This document shows, in pieces, positions 34,102-42,816 of a stretch of DNA of 48,402 nt (position 1 is the stretch's first letter; each line of letters opens with the position of its first letter). The translations under genes were made by a program, and so were the position numbers. Below the pieces are notes generated by a model. The model searched no databases. It worked only from the letters and a program-made list of their open reading frames with translations, and had not been told where the DNA came from. Origin of the DNA: an uncultured Lachnospiraceae bacterium (GTDB lineage Bacteria; Bacillota; Clostridia; Lachnospirales; Lachnospiraceae). Location of the stretch: NCBI GenBank assembly GCA_944375815.1, contig CALWBA010000021.1, positions 1-48,402 of the forward strand, read 5' to 3'.

Positions 34102-35478
34102 ATGAAGAAAAAAAATATTACAAGATATTTGGCGACGGGTATGGCTGGCATTTTAGCTGTGGGAATGCTTTCGGGATGTACTTTTGGGTTTGCCAGCGAT
34201 CCCGATGACCCAAATGAAGAAGAGAAAGAGATACCGATCGATATGTCTGTGGATACTTTTTCTTATGACAGTTCTTTAGAAGGGACCAAAATTACGCTGT
34301 TAAATTCTAAGGCGGAAATACAGGTTGCGTTGACGGAAATGGCAGAAGTTTTTGAGGAAAAGTCCGGAGTTCATATTGAGGTAATGCCTGTAACGGATGG
34401 GGATTCCCCGTATACGAAAGTCGTAAGCCTCTATAATTCGGGTAATCCGCCTACAATGGCAATTCTGGATACTACAGATGTTGTTGCTCTGGCAGAAGAA
34501 AAGGCATTGGATTTATCGGGTGAAAAATGGATAGAGGAAGCAGAACAATATGTGACAAGAATCAATGATAAAGTATACAGTCTGCCCTTATGTATTGAAG
34601 GAAGAGGATTAATTTATAATAAAAAAGCGATTGAGGATGCGCTGGGAAAAGAATTTGATCCGACTTCTATACAAACTCTGGATCAGTTCACAGAATTTCT
34701 GGATCAACTGGTGGATGGAGGAATAGAGAAACCCATTTCTGTGGCAAAAGAGGATTGGTCCCTGGGTGCTCATCATTTGCAGTATATTTATGAAACTTAC
34801 GATGGAACGTCGGAAGGCGCTCAGACTGTAATTGAGGAAATTAAGGATGGAAAAATGGATCTGGAAACTTATGACCGCTTATCTGAGTTCCTGGATATGT
34901 TTGATGTTTTGAAAGAGTATAATGTGGCAGAGGGAGATCCTCTGGGAGCAGATTATGACGAGATGGCAATTGATCTGGCTGACGGGAAAACAGCCATCTG
35001 GTTCAATGGAAACTGGGCATGGCCAAATCTTGAGGAAGCAGGAGCGGAGACTACAGATGAATATGGATTCCTTCCCTATTTCTTAAATAATGATCCGGAC
35101 GATTTCGCAAATAGAAAGATTCAGGCATCACCATCGAAACAGGTTATGATTGATGGAGAGGTAGCGACAGAAAAAGAACAGGCTGCAGCCAAAGAGTTCT
35201 TTAACTGGATTGTGTACAGCGAAATCGGACAGCAAATGCTGGTAAAGACCTGTAATCTGATTCCTCCATTTGCCAATAACCCAAATGAACCTGTAGATCC
35301 GTTAAGCAGGGATATTTATAATCAGATACATAATGGAACGACATTTAATGCTTCGGCGATTGTACCAAACGACCATTGGGCCGTGTTGGGAGCTGCTATG
35401 CAGAAGTATCTGGCCGATCGTTGTGACAGAGAAGATTTGATTGGAGAAATTAAAGATTACTGGGCTGAACAGGAATAA
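34102..35478 (+). CDS. ABC transporter sugar-binding lipoprotein (CUT1)
   Basis: The 458-residue protein has a lipoprotein signal (basic MKKKNITRYLATG, hydrophobic GILAVGML, lipobox LSGC with Cys26), an acidic linker, and an extracellular solute-binding domain of the CUT1 oligosaccharide type (TKVVSLYNSGNPPTMAILD, IYNKKAIEDAL, IWFNGNWAWP). It captures sugar outside the cell and passes it to the two permeases encoded next. AAGGAGGAAGAGG precedes the ATG. It is first in an operon of four genes ending with GH32, so a sucrose- or fructan-type oligosaccharide is the likely ligand. Confidence 0.93.
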   Translation: MKKKNITRYLATGMAGILAVGMLSGCTFGFASDPDDPNEEEKEIPIDMSVDTFSYDSSLEGTKITLLNSKAEIQVALTEMAEVFEEKSGVHIEVMPVTDGDSPYTKVVSLYNSGNPPTMAILDTTDVVALAEEKALDLSGEKWIEEAEQYVTRINDKVYSLPLCIEGRGLIYNKKAIEDALGKEFDPTSIQTLDQFTEFLDQLVDGGIEKPISVAKEDWSLGAHHLQYIYETYDGTSEGAQTVIEEIKDGKMDLETYDRLSEFLDMFDVLKEYNVAEGDPLGADYDEMAIDLADGKTAIWFNGNWAWPNLEEAGAETTDEYGFLPYFLNNDPDDFANRKIQASPSKQVMIDGEVATEKEQAAAKEFFNWIVYSEIGQQMLVKTCNLIPPFANNPNEPVDPLSRDIYNQIHNGTTFNASAIVPNDHWAVLGAAMQKYLADRCDREDLIGEIKDYWAEQE

Positions 35479-35495
35479 GAAAGAAGGGAATCATT

Positions 35496-36368
35496 ATGAA
35501 GAAAAAAAATAATGGAAAAGACTTTTTTATCTTTGCGCTTCCGGGAATGTTCTGCTTTATTGCGGTTGTAATTATTCCGTTTGTGTATGGATTATATCTG
35601 ACATTAACCGATTGGAACGGCGTTTCCGCAGTAAAAAATTTTGTTGGATTGAGTAATTTTACGAAAGTGTTTCATGACACACAGTTTTGGAGTTCATTGC
35701 TGTTAACATTCAAATATGTTATTGCAGTAGTGATTCTGGTAAATGTAGTTGCATTTTTTCTGGCCTATCTTCTTACGAGAGGAATTAAAGGACAGAATTT
35801 CTTCCGGGCAGGTTTCTTTACTCCTAACCTGATCGGCGGAATCGTTCTTGGATATATATGGCAATTTGTTTTTTCCAGAGTATTTGTAAGCATCGGTGAA
35901 TACACAGGCTGGGAATTGTTCGGGGTATCTTGGCTCTCTGATCTGAATAAAGCTTTTGCTGCTCTTGTAATGGTATCTGTGTGGCAGTTATCAGGGTATA
36001 TGATCTTAATCTATGTTGCAGGCTTTACAGGACTGAATGAGGATGTGATGGAAGCCGCAAGTATTGATGGAGCAAATGGATGGATTAAAATGAGAAAAAT
36101 TGTCCTTCCATTGATGATGTCTTCCATCACGATTTGTTTATTCTTAACCCTTTCACGTGCTTTTATGGTATATGATGTGAACTTATCTTTAACTGCAGGT
36201 GCGCCATATGGAACAACGGAAATGGCGGCAATGCATGTGTATGAAAAAGCATTTACATCCAGACAGTTTGGTGTAGGCCAGGCTGAGGCCGTGATTTTGT
36301 TTATTATTGTTGCATGTATCAGCGGACTGCAGGTTTATCTGACAAAGAAAAGGGAGGTTGAGGCTTAA
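35496..36368 (+). CDS. Sugar ABC transporter permease (MalF/UgpA-like)
   Basis: The 290-residue protein has six predicted membrane helices and the permease EAA loop EAASIDGANGWIKMRKIVLPLM, which docks with the ATPase. It is the first of the two CUT1 permease subunits and follows the binding protein by 17 bp. It overlaps the next gene by one base (TAATG). No ATPase gene is present in the locus, so a shared MsmK/MalK-type ATPase elsewhere must energise it. Confidence 0.93.
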   Translation: MKKKNNGKDFFIFALPGMFCFIAVVIIPFVYGLYLTLTDWNGVSAVKNFVGLSNFTKVFHDTQFWSSLLLTFKYVIAVVILVNVVAFFLAYLLTRGIKGQNFFRAGFFTPNLIGGIVLGYIWQFVFSRVFVSIGEYTGWELFGVSWLSDLNKAFAALVMVSVWQLSGYMILIYVAGFTGLNEDVMEAASIDGANGWIKMRKIVLPLMMSSITICLFLTLSRAFMVYDVNLSLTAGAPYGTTEMAAMHVYEKAFTSRQFGVGQAEAVILFIIVACISGLQVYLTKKREVEA

Positions 36369-37228
36369 TGAAAAGTACAGCAATTGGTGGTACAGGAAAA
36401 AAAGTAAAAAATGGAATTTCGGTAGCAATTCTGGTAGTAATTTTTGCGGCTTACATGTTTCCCTTTTTAATGGTTGTTATTAATTCGCTGAAACAGAAAA
36501 GGGATATTATCAAAAGCCCGTTTTCCTGGCTGTTTACTATTAAAGGTTTATCATTTGATAACTTTGTGAAAGCTTTTACTCAGATGGATTTTTTAAATGC
36601 TTTTAAAAACTCTCTGATTGTAACAGCAAGCGCAACCATTCTTGTTACTCTGTTAGCTGCTATGTTTGCTTACTACATTGTCAGACATAATAATGCAATC
36701 AGTAAAATTATCTTTGCCCTGATGATCGCATCCATGATCATTCCGTTTCAGGCAATTATGATTCCTCTGGTTAGTATTTACGGCGGTAATCTGAATATCC
36801 TGAATCACAGGATTACTCTGATCTTTATGCATACAGGATTTTCTATGGCAATGTCAGTGTTTATGTTTCACGGATTTATTAAAGGAAGTGTGCCCATTGC
36901 ATTGGAAGAGGCAGCATATATTGACGGTTGTACGCATACCCGTACGTTCTTTAAAATAGTACTTCCGCTGCTGAAACCTATTATTTCCACGATGGTAATT
37001 CTGAATGCACTTGCTTTCTGGAATGATTTCCTTCTTCCGTCACTCGTTTTGACGGATAAGAAACTGCTGACTTTACCGCTTTCTACATATAGCTTTTATG
37101 GAACCTATTCGGCAGATTACGGAACGATTATGGCAGGATTATTACTCTGCGTTATTCCTATTCTGATACTTTATGTGATTCTTCAGAAACAGATTATCAG
37201 CGGTGTAGTTGCAGGGGCAGTGAAGTAA
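36368..37228 (+). CDS. Carbohydrate ABC transporter permease (MalG/UgpE-like)
   Basis: The 286-residue protein has six predicted helices and an EAA loop (EEAAYIDGCTHTRTFFKIVLPLLKP). It forms the heterodimeric channel with the preceding permease. The start codon shares one base with the upstream stop codon, giving tight coupling. The motif NALAFWNDFLLP near the C-terminus is typical of the MalG side. Confidence 0.93.
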   Translation: MKSTAIGGTGKKVKNGISVAILVVIFAAYMFPFLMVVINSLKQKRDIIKSPFSWLFTIKGLSFDNFVKAFTQMDFLNAFKNSLIVTASATILVTLLAAMFAYYIVRHNNAISKIIFALMIASMIIPFQAIMIPLVSIYGGNLNILNHRITLIFMHTGFSMAMSVFMFHGFIKGSVPIALEEAAYIDGCTHTRTFFKIVLPLLKPIISTMVILNALAFWNDFLLPSLVLTDKKLLTLPLSTYSFYGTYSADYGTIMAGLLLCVIPILILYVILQKQIISGVVAGAVK

Positions 37229-37284
37229 ACAGCAATGGGGCTGTTTCGCTTTAAAATAATTCAAAAGGATGGGCAGAAGTTTCT

Positions 37285-38598
37285 ATGCAGAGAATACACG
37301 CAAAACCGGAAAATGGCTGGATGAATGACCCCAATGGTTTTATTTATTATAAAGGGCGGTATCATTTGTTTTATCAATGCTTTCCTTATGATGCAAGATG
37401 GGGAAGAATGCACTGGAAACATTTGATCAGCAAAGACCTCGTAAATTGGGAAGACCTTGGAATTGCACTCTATCCGAGTAAAACTGATGACAGAAGCGGA
37501 TGCTTTTCAGGAAGTGCAATAGAAGAGAATGGCAGGATGTATCTGTATTATACAGGGGTAAACTATCTTAAAGAAGATCCTGAAGATATTAATTTGTGCC
37601 TGGATGAACAATATATTTCTTCACAGATGATGATCACTTCTGACGATGGGATACACTTTGATAATATTCGCGATAAAAAAACAGTCATACCGGTGATAAG
37701 AGATCTTTCAGTCGGTGATCCCAGACATACAAGAGACCCCAAAGTGTGGAAAGAGAATGACGAGTGGTATATGATACTGGGGAGTACAATTGACGATAAG
37801 TTCGGAAGGTTACTTATTTATCGCAGTAAAAATAAAGAAACGTGGGAATATGCGGGCTCAGTCTCAAAAGGAGATGAATTTGGCTGGATGTGGGAGTGCC
37901 CGGATTATTTTGAACTGGATGAAAAGCAGATTCTTCTGTTTTCTCCTATGGGCATTATGAGAGACGGATATAAGGAGAAAAACCAATCGATTTGTACGCT
38001 GGTTACTTTTGAAAAGGAATCCTGTCATATGGAAATACCGGATCATTATCAGTTTGTGGACTTTGGAATGGATTTATATGCTCCGCAGACAACTTTAGAT
38101 GAAAATAGAAGACGGATAATGATCGGATGGCTTCGCATGCCGGAAAGTGTGGAAGACAAATGGCAAGGTATGATGTGCATTCCGCGAGTGGTGGAAGTAA
38201 AGAACGATCATATATATTTTCGTGTTCACCCAAATATACGAAATGCATATGGAAAACAAATTGAAGATCCAATGCAGGCGGATAAATCCGGATACAGACT
38301 GCGCTTTTCACTCGAGGATGGAGAAAGAGTAAATATAGGCGGTTACCTGATTTACCGAGAAGGAAAAAAAATCTGTACGAATCGAGAAAAATTATATGAA
38401 GCATTTCCGGAAATGCGAACTTCTTTTTCGACACCGGAACTGACAGATGGGTTCAATCTGGAAGTTTATGTAGATGAGAATGCAGTTGAAGTCTTTGTGA
38501 ATGATGGAGAAGCAGTAATTTCAAATATAGTATACCATCTTGGTACTGAATTGGAAGTTCATGGTGATGTAAAAATCAGAATAGATACTTTAGGATAA
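37285..38598 (+). CDS. Glycoside hydrolase family 32 (beta-fructosidase / sucrose-6-phosphate hydrolase type)
   Basis: The 437-residue enzyme has the three acidic residues of the GH32 propeller: nucleophile Asp15 in WMNDPNG, Asp151 in RDP, and acid/base Glu204 in ECPDYF. The C-terminal beta-sandwich (~300-437) is somewhat short. No signal peptide is visible, so it acts in the cytoplasm on sugar imported by the adjacent ABC system. Because uptake is by ABC and not PTS, the substrate is likely unphosphorylated sucrose or a fructooligosaccharide. A ribosome binding site (AAAGGATGG) precedes ATG 37285. It is last in the LacI-controlled operon. Confidence 0.93.
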   Translation: MQRIHAKPENGWMNDPNGFIYYKGRYHLFYQCFPYDARWGRMHWKHLISKDLVNWEDLGIALYPSKTDDRSGCFSGSAIEENGRMYLYYTGVNYLKEDPEDINLCLDEQYISSQMMITSDDGIHFDNIRDKKTVIPVIRDLSVGDPRHTRDPKVWKENDEWYMILGSTIDDKFGRLLIYRSKNKETWEYAGSVSKGDEFGWMWECPDYFELDEKQILLFSPMGIMRDGYKEKNQSICTLVTFEKESCHMEIPDHYQFVDFGMDLYAPQTTLDENRRRIMIGWLRMPESVEDKWQGMMCIPRVVEVKNDHIYFRVHPNIRNAYGKQIEDPMQADKSGYRLRFSLEDGERVNIGGYLIYREGKKICTNREKLYEAFPEMRTSFSTPELTDGFNLEVYVDENAVEVFVNDGEAVISNIVYHLGTELEVHGDVKIRIDTLG

Positions 38599-38627
38599 TT
38601 TACTTATCAGCAGTATAATATCCGGAA

Positions 38628-39503
38628 TTAACCCCTCCAGATCTTTCGGTATCTGAGAGGGGTTATCTCTTCTCTGTTTTTGAACAGATTGATAAAGTGA
38701 GTAACATTATTCATTCCGATTTCAAAAGTAATTTCACTGACAGAAAGTTCTGTGTACTTTAATAATTCTTTTGCATAGGAAATCCGTGTATTAATCAGAT
38801 ATTCATTCAGAGATATTCCCATATATTTTTTAAATTCTTTTGCAATGTGAAACCGGCTTCGGTGATATTTGTTTTCAAAATGAGCAAGACAAAGATGAGC
38901 CTGAAAATTCCGATCGATTTCGCGGATGATTTCCCGCAGATAGTCAGGCAGTATAAAATCATCAGAAGTTACTGCAGAAGTATGCAGCAGAAGGTCAGTT
39001 AATAAGCCGCTGATCAGATGGGAAACCAGAGGCTCCGTAGAAGAATCTTTATTCTGATAATGGGCAATAATCTGCCGGATCGTATCGCGGATATAAGTGG
39101 AAGCCTGACAGTCCGTAATCTGAAAACCATTTTTTACAAACTCTCTGTAATATCCCAGCGAATTTGCTCCATTAAAATGAATCCAGAGTATTTCCCAGTC
39201 CTCTTCGCGGGAGGCACGGTATAAATGATGTTCTTCGCAGTGGATGTAGAAGCATTTTCCGGCAGTGAGGGTATAGGTCTGATTTCTGTATTCCAGATAG
39301 CCTTTTCCGGAAACCGTGAAGACAATCAGGAAAGAGTCCAGATTTTCACGTTCGGAAAAGTACGGATACTTTGTCTTAAAATATCCGACCTCCTGCGTAT
39401 AAAAGTATAAATTTTTGGCGGTAATACTGGGAGTGAGAATCAGGCGGACAGAATCGTCACTCCAGGTATGGCTGCCGCGTTCTAATAGAGTCTGTCTTTT
39501 CAT
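38628..39503 (-). CDS. AraC-family transcriptional regulator
   Basis: The ~291-residue protein has an N-terminal cupin-like sensing domain (FLIVFTVSGKGYLEYRNQTYTLTAGKCFYIH) and a C-terminal double helix-turn-helix (about 190-288; HFENKYHRSRFHIAKEFKKY and LSVSEITFEIGMNNVTHFINLFK). Such proteins usually activate sugar genes on ligand binding. ATG 39503 is taken because upstream residues are not family-like and the predicted promoter lies between them, though its ribosome binding site is weak; an ATG at 39617 is the alternative. It is divergent from the isomerase-like gene, the likely target. A hairpin TAACCCCTC/GAGGGGTTA overlaps its last codons. Confidence 0.9.
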   Translation of the reverse strand: MKRQTLLERGSHTWSDDSVRLILTPSITAKNLYFYTQEVGYFKTKYPYFSERENLDSFLIVFTVSGKGYLEYRNQTYTLTAGKCFYIHCEEHHLYRASREEDWEILWIHFNGANSLGYYREFVKNGFQITDCQASTYIRDTIRQIIAHYQNKDSSTEPLVSHLISGLLTDLLLHTSAVTSDDFILPDYLREIIREIDRNFQAHLCLAHFENKYHRSRFHIAKEFKKYMGISLNEYLINTRISYAKELLKYTELSVSEITFEIGMNNVTHFINLFKNREEITPLRYRKIWRG

Positions 39504-39567
39504 AATAGCACCACAAGATTCTGTTATTTTTGGGCAAGTTGCTTTGATGTTTTTTTTATCATAAAAG

Positions 39568-39575
39568 ATTATAAT
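39568..39575. promoter_or_regulatory. Shared, overlapping -10 region of the divergent AraC and isomerase genes
   Basis: ATTATAAT contains TATAAT on both strands (plus 39570-39575, minus 39573-39568). The -35 elements on either side are poor, as expected for activator-dependent promoters. Confidence 0.5.
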
Positions 39576-39615
39576 GCATTTATCAAGAGAAAAAAGAATC
39601 AAAGGGGGCTTTTTC

Positions 39616-41118
39616 ATGAGAACAAGAAAAGAAGATAAAAAACCGAGAATCGGTATTTATTCCATGGGACTGAAGCATTACTGGGGACAGTTTCCGGGGC
39701 TGCGGGAGCGCCTGATCGAATATGGAACTTTTATTTCCAGAAAAGTGGAGACATTTGGTGTCGAAGTGTTTTTTTATGGTCTCGTAGATTGTGAGCAGGA
39801 AGGAAGAAAAGCCGGGGAGTATTTTAACGCAAATAATGTAGACTTGATTTTTGCGCATTCGGCAACTTATGTGACCAGTGCCTCCATCTTACCGGTTCAT
39901 CAGATCTGTAAGGCGCCTGCAGTGGTATTGAATTTACAGCCGACAGCAAGAATTAATTATGAAAAAACAACAACCGGAGAATGGCTTGCTCACTGCGGCG
40001 CCTGCCCGGTACCGGAAATTTCCAATGCGTTCAACAGAGCTGAAATTCCCTATCGCGTGGTAAATGGATTACTGGGGCTGGATTATACACCTGAGATTTC
40101 CATGACCAATGAAGTGACAAAAGACCGTTACGAGGCGATACGGGCCTGGAAAAAGATAGAAGAATGGGTACTTGCGGCTAAGGTAAAGAGAAATTTAAGC
40201 GGGGCAAGGTTTGGCTTTCTTGGAAATACATACAGCGGTATGCTGGATATGTACAGTGATTTTACCATGTTCCAGGGACAGACAGGCGCACATCTTCAGG
40301 TGCTGGAAATGTGTGATCTGGACAGACATTTGCAGAATGTTACAGAGGAAGAAGTAGCAGAAAAAAGGAAAGAGATAGAAGAATTTTTCCTCATCAGTGA
40401 GGATGCGGCAGCAGATCCGCTGGCGCAGAAACCGACAGAAGAGCAGCTGAACTGGTCGGCAAAAGTTGCAGTCGCTCAGGAGAAACTGGTGGAAGAATTT
40501 GATCTGGATGCCCTCACCTATTATTATCATGGAGCTCCGGGCAATCACTATGAAGAACTGCAGGGAGGATTTATTGTCGGACATTCACTGCTGACTGCGG
40601 AAGGTATTCCGTGCGCAGGGGAAGGAGATCTCAAGACATGTCTGGCAATGAAAATCTGTGATATTCTTGGAAAAGGCGGAAGCTTCTGCGAAATCGTTAC
40701 TGTGGATTATGAGGACGGAACCATTCTCCTGGGACACGACGGACCGTTCCATCTGGAAATCGCAAAAGGAAAACCGATTCTGAGAGGAATGGGGCTGTAT
40801 CACGGCAAACAGGGTACCGGAGTTTCTGTAGAAGCGAAAGTGCGTACCGGAGAGATCACCAATCTGGCATGCACACAGACAGCGGACGGAAAACTGAAAT
40901 TTATTATCACAGAAGCAGAGTCTACAGACGGAGAAATCATGACAATTGGGAATACGCAGACGCCTGTAAAATTCCGGCATGATCCGGATACTTATATGGA
41001 TGAATGGTTTGCAGAGGCTCCAACGCATCATTTTGCCATGAGTGTGGGACATAACGCAGGCCTTTATGAAAAAGTGGCGGATCTGCTGGGGATTCCATAC
41101 GTGATTCTTGATAAATAA
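39616..41118 (+). CDS. L-fucose/L-arabinose isomerase family protein
   Basis: The 500-residue protein resembles the FucI/AraA aldose-ketose isomerase superfamily: an N-terminal Rossmann-like part (RIGIYSMGLKHYWGQFPGL, VDLIFAHSATYVTSASILP) and a metal-site domain with CAGEGDLKT, LLGHDGPFHLEIAKG and THHFAMSVGH, which supply Glu and His ligands. It would convert an aldose into a ketose in the cytoplasm. The true sugar is unknown. With a GH29 fucosidase 7 kb away, L-fucose or a related sugar is a reasonable guess, but no fucose kinase or aldolase is nearby. ATG 39616 follows AAAGGGGG (39601-39608). It is divergent from an AraC regulator. Confidence 0.83.
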   Translation: MRTRKEDKKPRIGIYSMGLKHYWGQFPGLRERLIEYGTFISRKVETFGVEVFFYGLVDCEQEGRKAGEYFNANNVDLIFAHSATYVTSASILPVHQICKAPAVVLNLQPTARINYEKTTTGEWLAHCGACPVPEISNAFNRAEIPYRVVNGLLGLDYTPEISMTNEVTKDRYEAIRAWKKIEEWVLAAKVKRNLSGARFGFLGNTYSGMLDMYSDFTMFQGQTGAHLQVLEMCDLDRHLQNVTEEEVAEKRKEIEEFFLISEDAAADPLAQKPTEEQLNWSAKVAVAQEKLVEEFDLDALTYYYHGAPGNHYEELQGGFIVGHSLLTAEGIPCAGEGDLKTCLAMKICDILGKGGSFCEIVTVDYEDGTILLGHDGPFHLEIAKGKPILRGMGLYHGKQGTGVSVEAKVRTGEITNLACTQTADGKLKFIITEAESTDGEIMTIGNTQTPVKFRHDPDTYMDEWFAEAPTHHFAMSVGHNAGLYEKVADLLGIPYVILDK

Positions 41119-41129
41119 TACGAAAAGGA

Positions 41130-41166
41130 GCTGCGCACTAATTTCTTAGTGCGACAGCCCCATTTT
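41130..41166 (+). terminator. Terminator after the isomerase-like gene
   Basis: GCTG-C-GCACTAA and TTAGTGC-GA-CAGC pair with a small internal mismatch, followed by CCCATTTTT. Confidence 0.75.
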
Positions 41167-41181
41167 TAAATTCCTGAAAAA

Positions 41182-41787
41182 TTAATGCGCTATGGTTTTC
41201 CTTGATAATCCAATCTTATAGAACATTCCAGCTCTCTTAAGTGCCGGGCGAAGCGCCATGTAAACAACTACAGATACAACTGCGGAAATCACTGCGTTGA
41301 TCGAAGTGGAAGCGATGTTCCATGCAAGGGTGATCTCTGCAGCCGGTTTTCCCAGAATGGCCAGTTTATATAAGTAGCCTACAAGCGGGTCAGCAATCAT
41401 GTTGAAGATAAGTCCGCCTGCCGCTGCCAGGGATACCCATTTGAGTACATGTGATCTGTCCCCTGACTCGGTAATCTTACCCATGCGGTGAGCAATAAGA
41501 CCTGTAATCAGACCGATGCACAGCTTCAGCACAAAGGTCTTCGGTGCATAGATCACATATACGGGATCAAACAGATCACCGATCGTCATACCGATTGCGC
41601 CTCCGATGCCGCCGTAGATGCCGCCGAGAATAAGCGCGCCCAGAACGCAGACCGCGTTGCCGAGATGAATGGAAGTTGCATCGCCTCCCGGAAGCGGAAT
41701 CTTGAACTGCAGAAATGTAAAAATTACATATGACAGGGCGGCAAATACGCCTGTCAGAACCAGCTTTTGCGTCTTTTCATTATTCAT
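41182..41787 (-). CDS. ECF transporter S component
   Basis: The 201-residue protein has six predicted membrane helices and the Ala-rich first helix LVLTGVFAALSYVIFTF typical of ECF vitamin-uptake S components (PF12822-like). IHLGNAVCVLGALILGGIYGG is the conserved helix 2-3 region. It would bind a vitamin or cofactor precursor and use a shared energising module (EcfAA'T) that is not present here. No riboswitch is apparent in its short leader, so the ligand is unknown. GAGAGGAG precedes the ATG. On the minus strand a TATAAT (41834-41829) with a weak -35 lies upstream. Confidence 0.87.
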   Translation of the reverse strand: MNNEKTQKLVLTGVFAALSYVIFTFLQFKIPLPGGDATSIHLGNAVCVLGALILGGIYGGIGGAIGMTIGDLFDPVYVIYAPKTFVLKLCIGLITGLIAHRMGKITESGDRSHVLKWVSLAAAGGLIFNMIADPLVGYLYKLAILGKPAAEITLAWNIASTSINAVISAVVSVVVYMALRPALKRAGMFYKIGLSRKTIAH

Positions 41788-41888
41788 AATAAGAACTCCT
41801 CTCTGTGTCTTACCTTTGTATGAACTTTATTATACGCAAAACTGTCATGATTGAAAGTGCCAATTTCTATTTTTTTAAGCAGTCCAGT

Positions 41889-42629
41889 TTAAAGCAGCTT
41901 TTCATTCTTTTTCAGTGTTTCCAGTATCACGTTCTGTACATATGTCCCGATGTGCTTTTTGTCCTCTTTGGAGAGTTCCGATGGGATGATAGGCTTTCCG
42001 TACTCCACGATTACATGTGTGCGTTTTATTTTTGGGAAATGAGCTTCCCAGATATCGGAGCTGTTATTAATGGAGATCGGGATGATGGGGCAGTCGGTCT
42101 TTGTCGCGAGTTTGAAACTTCCTTCGTGGAACGGGAGCATGTCGAGGTCGCTGGCGCGGTGACTTCTCGTTCCCTCGGGGAAGATACACACAGAGATGCC
42201 GGATTTGATAAGGTCCACTCCGGCAAGAATGGTCTTGAGTCCTTCTTTTAAGTTCTCTCTGTCCATGAACAGGCAGTGCAGAAGCTTCATCCAGATACTC
42301 AGAAGAGGAACCTTCTCCATGGATTTCTTTGCAACGTAGCCGGTCAGATCAGGGCAGCGGGTGTACGTAAGCAGGATGTCGAAAAAGCTGCGATGATTCC
42401 CAATGTAGAGAACGGCTTGGTCTGTCGGTACATTTTCATGTCCGATTTCAGTGATTCTTACGCCGGTAGTCCAGAGAATAAGACGGAATGCACCCTGAAC
42501 GATGCGCAGGCTACTGATATCTCTTGCCCGGGGATTGAATTTTCCTATCGCCATTTCCACAAGCATGACGGGAAGAAACACGATCAGAAAGCCGATAACT
42601 TCCGCACAGACGATTAGAAATCGAATCAT
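41889..42629 (-). CDS. plsC: 1-acyl-sn-glycerol-3-phosphate acyltransferase
   Basis: The 246-residue protein has an N-terminal membrane helix (about 4-25) and an acyltransferase domain with NHRSFFD (HX4D catalytic motif) and FPEGTRS (glycerophosphate site). It adds the second acyl chain to make phosphatidic acid at the membrane. ATG 42629 with GGGAGG just upstream is preferred to the open frame extending to 42737, which covers the promoter. A good promoter and a 16-bp palindrome lie upstream, suggesting repression, perhaps by a lipid-responsive factor. Confidence 0.93.
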   Translation of the reverse strand: MIRFLIVCAEVIGFLIVFLPVMLVEMAIGKFNPRARDISSLRIVQGAFRLILWTTGVRITEIGHENVPTDQAVLYIGNHRSFFDILLTYTRCPDLTGYVAKKSMEKVPLLSIWMKLLHCLFMDRENLKEGLKTILAGVDLIKSGISVCIFPEGTRSHRASDLDMLPFHEGSFKLATKTDCPIIPISINNSSDIWEAHFPKIKRTHVIVEYGKPIIPSELSKEDKKHIGTYVQNVILETLKKNEKLL

Positions 42630-42670
42630 AACAAACCTCCCTCTGTCTCTTTTTGTATGTATGGCATCAG

Positions 42671-42686
42671 TATACCGTTCGGTATA
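42671..42686. promoter_or_regulatory. Palindromic operator candidate in the plsC leader
   Basis: TATACCGTTCGGTATA has exact 7-bp arms around TT. It lies 19 bp downstream of the plsC -10 box, i.e. over the early transcribed region, where a repressor could act. The cognate regulator is not in the window. Confidence 0.5.
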
Positions 42687-42704
42687 ATGACGCGCTGTAA
42701 AGAT

Positions 42705-42733
42705 ATTATACGGAAAAAATACACCTAATGCAA
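42705..42733 (-). promoter_or_regulatory. Promoter of plsC
   Basis: On the minus strand TTGCAT (42733-42728) and TATAAT (42710-42705) are spaced 17 bp apart. Confidence 0.75.
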
Positions 42734-42816
42734 GCATATTTGCGTATCCTTATCATAAAATATTTGTGAAAAAGCGGCGGGTTTTCCGCTGTGTGATATT
42801 CCGGGAGGAAACCAGG

